The notes under the pieces: model-generated
What the model saw: the letters and a program-made list of their open reading frames with translations, nothing else
The model's database searches: none
Told to the model about the DNA's origin: nothing
Position numbers and translations under genes: made by a program
Assembly: GCA_046306335.1 (NCBI GenBank)
Contig: JBKDXM010000048.1
Span: forward strand, 1 to 64,000
Direction of reading: 5' to 3'
DNA from: UBA2386 sp046306335
GTDB lineage: Bacteria; Planctomycetota; UBA1135; UBA2386
Length of the DNA: 64,000 nt
Shown here: piece by piece, positions 60,688 to 64,000 of the stretch
Numbering within the stretch: position 1 is the first letter of the stretch
Layout: each line of letters opens with the position of its first letter

Positions 60688-63054
60688 GTGCGCCGGCGCC
60701 GATCGTTCGCGGCGTTCGCCGTCGCCGCAGGCTGCGCGGCGGGCGCGGTGGCGCAGAACTGGCACGACGTGCCGGCCGTGTTCCCCGCCGCGCCCAACGC
60801 GGTGCCGCAGGCGCTGCGCGACGCGCAGTGCGATGCGCTCGTGCTGCTCGTCGCCTCGCACCCCGACGACCGCTACCTGCTGCCGGCGGCGTGGCTGCGC
60901 CGCGTGCACGGCGCGCGCGTGGCACTGTTGCTGGCGACGCGCGGCGGCGGCGCGCAGAACAGCGCCGGGCCGGAGACCGGCGACGAGTTCGAACGCATCC
61001 GCACGCTCGAAGCCGAGGTCGGCTGCGCGCGCCTCGGCGTCGACGTCTGGCACCTCGGCCGTCCCGACGCCGGCTTCCGGCGCTCGGCCGCCGACACGCT
61101 CGCCGAGTGGGGCCACGACGCGACCGTCGACGACCTCGCGCGCGTGCTGCGCCGCATCCGGCCCGACGTGGTGATGACGACGCACCACGCCGCCGAACAG
61201 CACGGCCACGACCTTGCGCTGATCGAATTGCTGCCAGCCGCGTTCGAACGCGCGCGCGACGAGTCGTTCCGCAGCGACCGACCGCCGCACGACGTCCGCG
61301 CGTATTGGACGGGCCCCGACGACCGTCCCGGCCACGGCGAGCTCGAACTGCGCGTCGACGTCCCCGACGCCGAGCTCGGCGCGCCGCTGCGCGAGCACGC
61401 CTACGCGATCCTGCGCGACGCGCACCGCAGCCCCGGCGCACCGGCGCCGATCGAGGACGTGTTCCCGCCGACCATGCGCTTCGTCCGGCGAGCGCCGGCC
61501 GCAGTGCCGGCGGCGAGCCCGTTCGTGCTGCCGAGCATGTGGGACGGCGGTGGCTCGTCGCCGTGGCTCGATCACGGCAAGCGCTGCCTGGGCGAGCTGG
61601 ATCGCGCGGGCGACCAGCTGCTCGCCGCCGCGGTCGCCGCCGTGAGCGCGCTCGAGATCGTGCGCGCCAACCATGCCGCGGTTGCGGGCGCGGCAGTCAC
61701 CGTCGATCCGGCGCGCCGCGACCGCCGCCTCGCCGCCGCCCGCGCGCTCGTCGCGCTGGCGGCGGGCGTCCGCGTGGCGCTCACCGTGGCGCCGGGGGCC
61801 GTCGCCGTGCCGGGCGAGCCACTGCGCGTGCTCGCGTCGGTGCGCGCCGAGCAGCCGGTGACGTGGCGCGCCCTGCCGCGCGACGGCGCGCGCGTCGACG
61901 GCGCCGCCGAGTTCCAGGGCGAGCCCGACGCGACGTTGGCCGTGCAACCCGAGGCCAATGCCGACGGCGACCCGATGGCGGCGCGGTTCCGCGCCGAGCG
62001 ATTCGTGGCCCCGCAGCGCGGCTGGATAGATGTACGCGTGCGCGGGCTCGTAGGGACGATAGAAATCGCGCTGCCGGTCGAACTGCGCGCGCCGATCACG
62101 CTGCGCCCGACGCCGCGCGCGCTGCTGCTGCCGACGGGGCGCCGCTCGCTGCAGTTCGCCGTCGAAGCCACCCGGCACGGCGCGGCGCCGGCGCAGGGCG
62201 AGGTCGAAGTGCGGGCTGCGGCCGGCTACGCCATCGCCAGGGAGCGCCAACCGGTCGATCTGCGCAGCCAGACGCGCGTCGCGCTGCCGTTCGCGGTGAC
62301 GGCGCCGGTCAGCCGGCGACCTGGCGTCGACGTCCTGCGCATCGGCATGGGCGAACTGCGCGTCGAGCTGCCCGTGCACAAGGTCGACGTCGTGGCGCCG
62401 TACGGTCTGCGCGTCGGCATCGTGCGCGGCAGCGACGACACGCTGGGCAACGTGCTCGGTGAGGGCGGCCTCGGCATCGCGCTGACCGTGCTCGACGACG
62501 CCGCCATCGCCGCCGCGGCGTTCCCCGGGCTCGACGCGATCGTCGTCGACATCCGCGCGCTGCGCGATCGGCCGGCGGCGCGCCGCGCGTTCGACCGCCT
62601 GCTCGACTTCGCATCCGGCGCCGGCAAGCGCCTCGTCGTGCTCTACCAGAAGGACGTCGAGTTCCAGCCGCAGGGCGAGGACTTCGTCGGCGCGCCGTTC
62701 CGTCCGTTCGTCATCGGCAAGGCGCGCGTGACCCGCGCCGACGCGCCGGTGCGCGTGCTGCGGCGCGAGCATCCGCTGCTGACGCATCCCAACCGCATCG
62801 GCGCCGAGGACTGGGACGGATGGGACCAGGAGCGCGCGCTCTACCTGCCGTCGGCGTGGAGCCAGTCGTGCGAGGAAGTGATCGAGCTCCACGACCCCGG
62901 CCAGCCGCCCGAGCGCGGCGCGCTGCTGTACGCGCGCCATGGCGAAGGCGAGTACGTCTACTGCGCGCTGTCGCTGTGGCGGCAACTCAAGAAGCTGCAT
63001 CCCGGCGCCGTGCGGCTGCTGGCCAACCTGCTGACGCCGGCGGCGGCGCGCTGA
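60688..63054 (+). CDS. Secreted PIG-L/LmbE-type deacetylase with long C-terminal domains
   Basis: 788 residues from a GTG at 60688, 4 bases after the phosphoesterase stop. A signal peptide (SFAAFAVAAGCAAGAVAQ) precedes a PIG-L domain with HPDD (58-61) and HGHDLALIEL. The usual HPDDE has Arg in place of Glu after the second Asp. After about residue 270 comes a helical region, a beta-sandwich part (about 370-560: VALTVAPGAVAVPGEPLRVL, TLRPTPRALLLPTGRRSLQF) and a GATase-like C-terminus (GLDAIVVDIRALRDRPAARR, LVVLYQKDVEF). This is the extended planctomycete PIG-L form. Likely acts on exported N-acetyl sugars; the target is unknown. Confidence 0.85.
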   Translation: MRRRRSFAAFAVAAGCAAGAVAQNWHDVPAVFPAAPNAVPQALRDAQCDALVLLVASHPDDRYLLPAAWLRRVHGARVALLLATRGGGAQNSAGPETGDEFERIRTLEAEVGCARLGVDVWHLGRPDAGFRRSAADTLAEWGHDATVDDLARVLRRIRPDVVMTTHHAAEQHGHDLALIELLPAAFERARDESFRSDRPPHDVRAYWTGPDDRPGHGELELRVDVPDAELGAPLREHAYAILRDAHRSPGAPAPIEDVFPPTMRFVRRAPAAVPAASPFVLPSMWDGGGSSPWLDHGKRCLGELDRAGDQLLAAAVAAVSALEIVRANHAAVAGAAVTVDPARRDRRLAAARALVALAAGVRVALTVAPGAVAVPGEPLRVLASVRAEQPVTWRALPRDGARVDGAAEFQGEPDATLAVQPEANADGDPMAARFRAERFVAPQRGWIDVRVRGLVGTIEIALPVELRAPITLRPTPRALLLPTGRRSLQFAVEATRHGAAPAQGEVEVRAAAGYAIARERQPVDLRSQTRVALPFAVTAPVSRRPGVDVLRIGMGELRVELPVHKVDVVAPYGLRVGIVRGSDDTLGNVLGEGGLGIALTVLDDAAIAAAAFPGLDAIVVDIRALRDRPAARRAFDRLLDFASGAGKRLVVLYQKDVEFQPQGEDFVGAPFRPFVIGKARVTRADAPVRVLRREHPLLTHPNRIGAEDWDGWDQERALYLPSAWSQSCEEVIELHDPGQPPERGALLYARHGEGEYVYCALSLWRQLKKLHPGAVRLLANLLTPAAAR

Positions 63055-63060
63055 CGCGGC

Positions 63061-63092
63061 GGCAATCCGGCAATCCGGCAATTTGGCAATCA
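63061..63092. repeat. Four 8-base tandem repeats
   Basis: GGCAATCC, GGCAATCC, GGCAATTT, GGCAATCA run in series between the PIG-L stop and the next gene's stop. The last copy includes the stop codon (TCA, minus strand) of the gene at 63090. A short imperfect microsatellite-like array. Confidence 0.8.
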
Positions 63093-64000
63093 GCAGCGGC
63101 GCGCCGACCGCGCCGCGATGTGCGCGCACAGCGCGTTGCTCGCCACGAGCACGCCGGCCGCGAGCGCCAGCGAGCCGGTCTTCCACCACAGCAACACCGA
63201 CCAGATCGCGCCCAGGCAGGCGAATGCGACCGGTCCGTGCCAGGACGGCGGGTTGTTCACGGGCGTCGCTGCCGCCGGCCTGGCTGCCGCCGGCGCAGCG
63301 CTGGTCGCGGCGGCGCTCGCCGCGCTCGCCAGCCGCTCGTCGAGGCCGCGCAGGCCTTCGGCGTGCTGCGCCAGGAGTTCGGTGTGGCGGTCGAGTTGCG
63401 TGCGGATCGGCGCCAGCGACGCGGCCAGCGCCGGCGGCGTCCCGTCGCGCCACGGCCCCAGCGTCGCCTGCACGTCGGCGCGCAGCTCGTGCACTGCGGT
63501 CGCGAGCGCGCTGCTGTCCGTCGCGGCGGCAGCGGTCGGAGCGCTGCTCGGTGGCGCCACCGCAGTCGCGAGCGCCAGCGCCGGCGGCGTGCCGTCGCCG
63601 TCGGCGGTGGCGTCGACCGGCGCGATCGCGTCGGCGCGGACGGCCGACTCGCTCGCGGCTGCCGCCGCGCGCGCTTCGATGGCCGGCGCAGCGTCCGCCA
63701 CCGGCAGCGCCGCCGCGTCGGCAAAGCTCGCGTCGCCACCGACCAGCTCGCCGCTGCCGCCCGCCTGGACCGGTGCGCCCGCCGCGTTGCCGTTGCCCGC
63801 GCCCGGTTCGCCAAGGCCGTCGGCATCCGCGCCGACCGCGGTGGCGGCGAATGGCCCGGCGTTCGTCGCCGGTGTGGCCGGACCAGTCACCCCGGTCGTG
63901 GCCCCAGCGCCAGCCGCGGCGTCCGGGCCCGCGGGCGCGGCCGCAATCGCAGCCGGCTCGCCGCCGAAGTCGCCACCGGTGCCGGAGCTGTCCGCAAACG
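63090..64000 (-). CDS. Ala/Pro-rich protein with C-terminal membrane segments (partial)
   Basis: The frame is open to base 64000, so the start lies outside the window; at least 303 residues are present. Most of it is low complexity, rich in Ala, Pro, Gly, with acidic patches and a helical stretch (QLDRHTELLAQHAEGLRGLDERLASA). Near the C-terminus there are one or two hydrophobic helices (PVAFACLGAIWSVLLWW, LALAAGVLVASNALCAHIAA). No family is recognised. Composition alone could be deceptive here, but the membrane end and the absence of stops over 910 bases on this strand argue for a real gene. Confidence 0.55.
   Translation of the reverse strand, partial: FADSSGTGGDFGGEPAAIAAAPAGPDAAAGAGATTGVTGPATPATNAGPFAATAVGADADGLGEPGAGNGNAAGAPVQAGGSGELVGGDASFADAAALPVADAAPAIEARAAAAASESAVRADAIAPVDATADGDGTPPALALATAVAPPSSAPTAAAATDSSALATAVHELRADVQATLGPWRDGTPPALAASLAPIRTQLDRHTELLAQHAEGLRGLDERLASAASAAATSAAPAAARPAAATPVNNPPSWHGPVAFACLGAIWSVLLWWKTGSLALAAGVLVASNALCAHIAARSARRC

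Overview
The window is a very GC-rich chromosomal segment (roughly 70% G+C by eye, not computed) from what is most likely a member of the Planctomycetota. Evidence for this: a PSCyt1/DUF1549/DUF1553 cytochrome-like gene coupled to a Tat-exported DUF1501 gene, a secreted phosphatase with the C-terminal sorting-like domain seen in some planctomycete secreted proteins, a stand-alone M41-like peptidase, an alternative complex III/caa3 oxidase operon, and a carbamoyltransferase-SxtJ-DUF5989 trio. I see no phage, IS element, CRISPR, rRNA or tRNA. The window looks like core, vertically inherited chromosome.

Layout. 1-9 kb: end of a DUF4143-type ATPase, a small zinc peptidase, a secreted calcineurin-like phosphatase, the PSCyt1/DUF1501 pair, a TatA-like translocase subunit and a MshEN-domain protein. 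9-12 kb: an MlaF-MlaE fusion with a double-MCE protein (lipid transport across the envelope). 12-18 kb: the replication block dnaA-dnaN-dciA-gyrB, all on the minus strand, with a 488-bp gap between dnaA and dnaN. 18-25.7 kb: pyrF, all three bacillithiol genes (bshC, bshB, bshA), a cysteine desulfurase and, between them, an unusual ParA protein fused to a degenerate GHKL-like, cysteine-rich domain. 25.7-28.6 kb: three-gene proton-translocating transhydrogenase (pntAA-pntAB-pntB). 28.6-32.3 kb: SWIM/SNF2 pair. 32.4-45.4 kb: a twelve-gene respiratory operon, alternative complex III (actABCDEF), a small membrane protein, SCO, and cytochrome c oxidase subunits II, I, III, IV. 45.7-49.4 kb: SGNH hydrolase, then carbamoyltransferase, SxtJ and DUF5989. 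49.6-51.7 kb: a primary-like sigma factor and hemW. 51.8-57.6 kb: mostly secreted or membrane-anchored proteins of unknown function plus an HNH nuclease and a cyclophilin-like protein. 57.6-59.2 kb: parA-parB with a perfect parS site inside parB. 59.3-64 kb: a membrane protein, a YfcE-like phosphoesterase, a large PIG-L protein, and the C-terminal part of an Ala/Pro-rich membrane protein that runs off the window.

How it fits together. dnaA/dnaN/gyrB and a parS-bearing parAB about 40 kb away suggest the chromosome's origin-proximal region, although no DnaA-box cluster could be recognised. The respiratory operon encodes a quinol-to-oxygen chain in which alternative complex III replaces cytochrome bc1 and hands electrons to an A2-type caa3 oxidase. 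The transhydrogenase and bacillithiol genes next door would supply NADPH and low-molecular-weight thiol. Observations that most deserve follow-up are the ParA fusion embedded in the bacillithiol gene array, the apparent stop-codon loss of the DUF1501 gene across a convergent hairpin, histidine-rich tails on many subunits of the respiratory operon, the 15-bp repeat in the DnaA linker, and the parS inside parB.
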